59,179 nt of DNA from Streptomyces sp. PH10-H1 (GTDB taxonomy: Bacteria > Actinomycetota > Actinomycetes > Streptomycetales > Streptomycetaceae), in contig NZ_JASISZ010000057.1 of NCBI RefSeq assembly GCF_030063355.1, forward strand, positions 1 through 59,179. Direction: 5' to 3'. This document shows, piece after piece, positions 59,131-59,179 of this stretch. The position numbers and the translations under genes were made by a program. The notes beneath the pieces are model-generated. The model did not search any database. It saw only the letters and a program-made list of their open reading frames with translations, and was not told where the DNA came from. Positions within the stretch are counted from its first letter, which is position 1, and each line of letters starts with the position of its first letter.

Positions 59131-59179
59131 GTGATGCCGTCGGTGCTCGGGTTGCTGGAGGTCCGCGAGGTTGCCGCTC
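59131..59179 (+). CDS. start of an uncharacterised ORF, cut by the window edge
   Basis: A TTGGAGG site is followed by GTG 59131 and ATG 59134; the frame reads VMPSVLGLLEVREVAA to the edge. The beginning resembles small streptomycete proteins (LGLLExREVAARxRV) encoded with insertion sequences, but too little is visible to be sure. Confidence 0.4.
   Translation, partial: MMPSVLGLLEVREVAA

Overview
The window is very GC-rich and its gene families (LuxR, TetR, ECF42-type sigma factor, LLM/F420 enzymes, CebR-like operator, GH12-CBM13, XylF-like lipoprotein) point to a Streptomyces or close relative. I see no housekeeping operon, rRNA or tRNA. It reads as an accessory, insertion-sequence-rich region, such as a chromosome arm or large plasmid, in which intact islands sit among gene fragments.

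Layout. 1-7.2 kb: debris (IS3 tail, amber-interrupted small protein, frameshifted LuxR regulator, PLP-decarboxylase and glycosyltransferase pieces, TnpB remnant) around one intact FAD monooxygenase and one small secreted protein. 7.4-12.5 kb: an intact three-gene operon (ABC ATPase, permease, secreted beta-propeller/phosphoesterase). 12.6-28.5 kb: a graveyard with NADAR, ArsR, PrpD, LLM, DUF3558-like lipoprotein, alginate lyase, NPP1, P450, ROK, GyrB-like, epimerase and resolvase remnants, an IS3-family element, and a few intact genes (TetR, XylF-like lipoprotein, HAD protein, F420/PPOX protein, HxlR).

28.5-39.5 kb: the best preserved island. It has a Crp/Fnr regulator, a membrane protein, a translationally coupled operon of MauE/DoxX-like membrane protein, radical SAM enzyme and cysteine-rich methyltransferase, SRPBCC, CDP-alcohol phosphatidyltransferase and DUF427 genes, then merA with a divergent ArsR-type regulator, and a YCII/ECF42 sigma pair. 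Four intergenic regions carry nearly the same GTGA-N6-TYAC palindrome, which suggests one Crp/Fnr-type regulon. This is the most promising candidate for an undescribed system.

39.8-51.5 kb: SRPBCC, PQQ and SDR fragments, an IS701-type element with matching 22-bp ends, a GNAT enzyme, a GH12-CBM13 glucanase under a CebR-type operator, a TetR gene preceded by a 21-bp tandem repeat, a chimeric transposase ORF, an MDR oxidoreductase, and an IS6/IS110 chimera abutting a truncated hydrolase. 51.6-59 kb: a catabolic-looking set of amidohydrolase, YCII, two amidases (one lacking the catalytic lysine segment), VOC protein, AraC regulator and methyltransferase, ending in the start of another possible mobile-element gene.

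Many fragments keep collinear coding sequence across single-base shifts or in-frame stops. That means recent decay or base-call errors; the two cannot be separated from this sequence alone.
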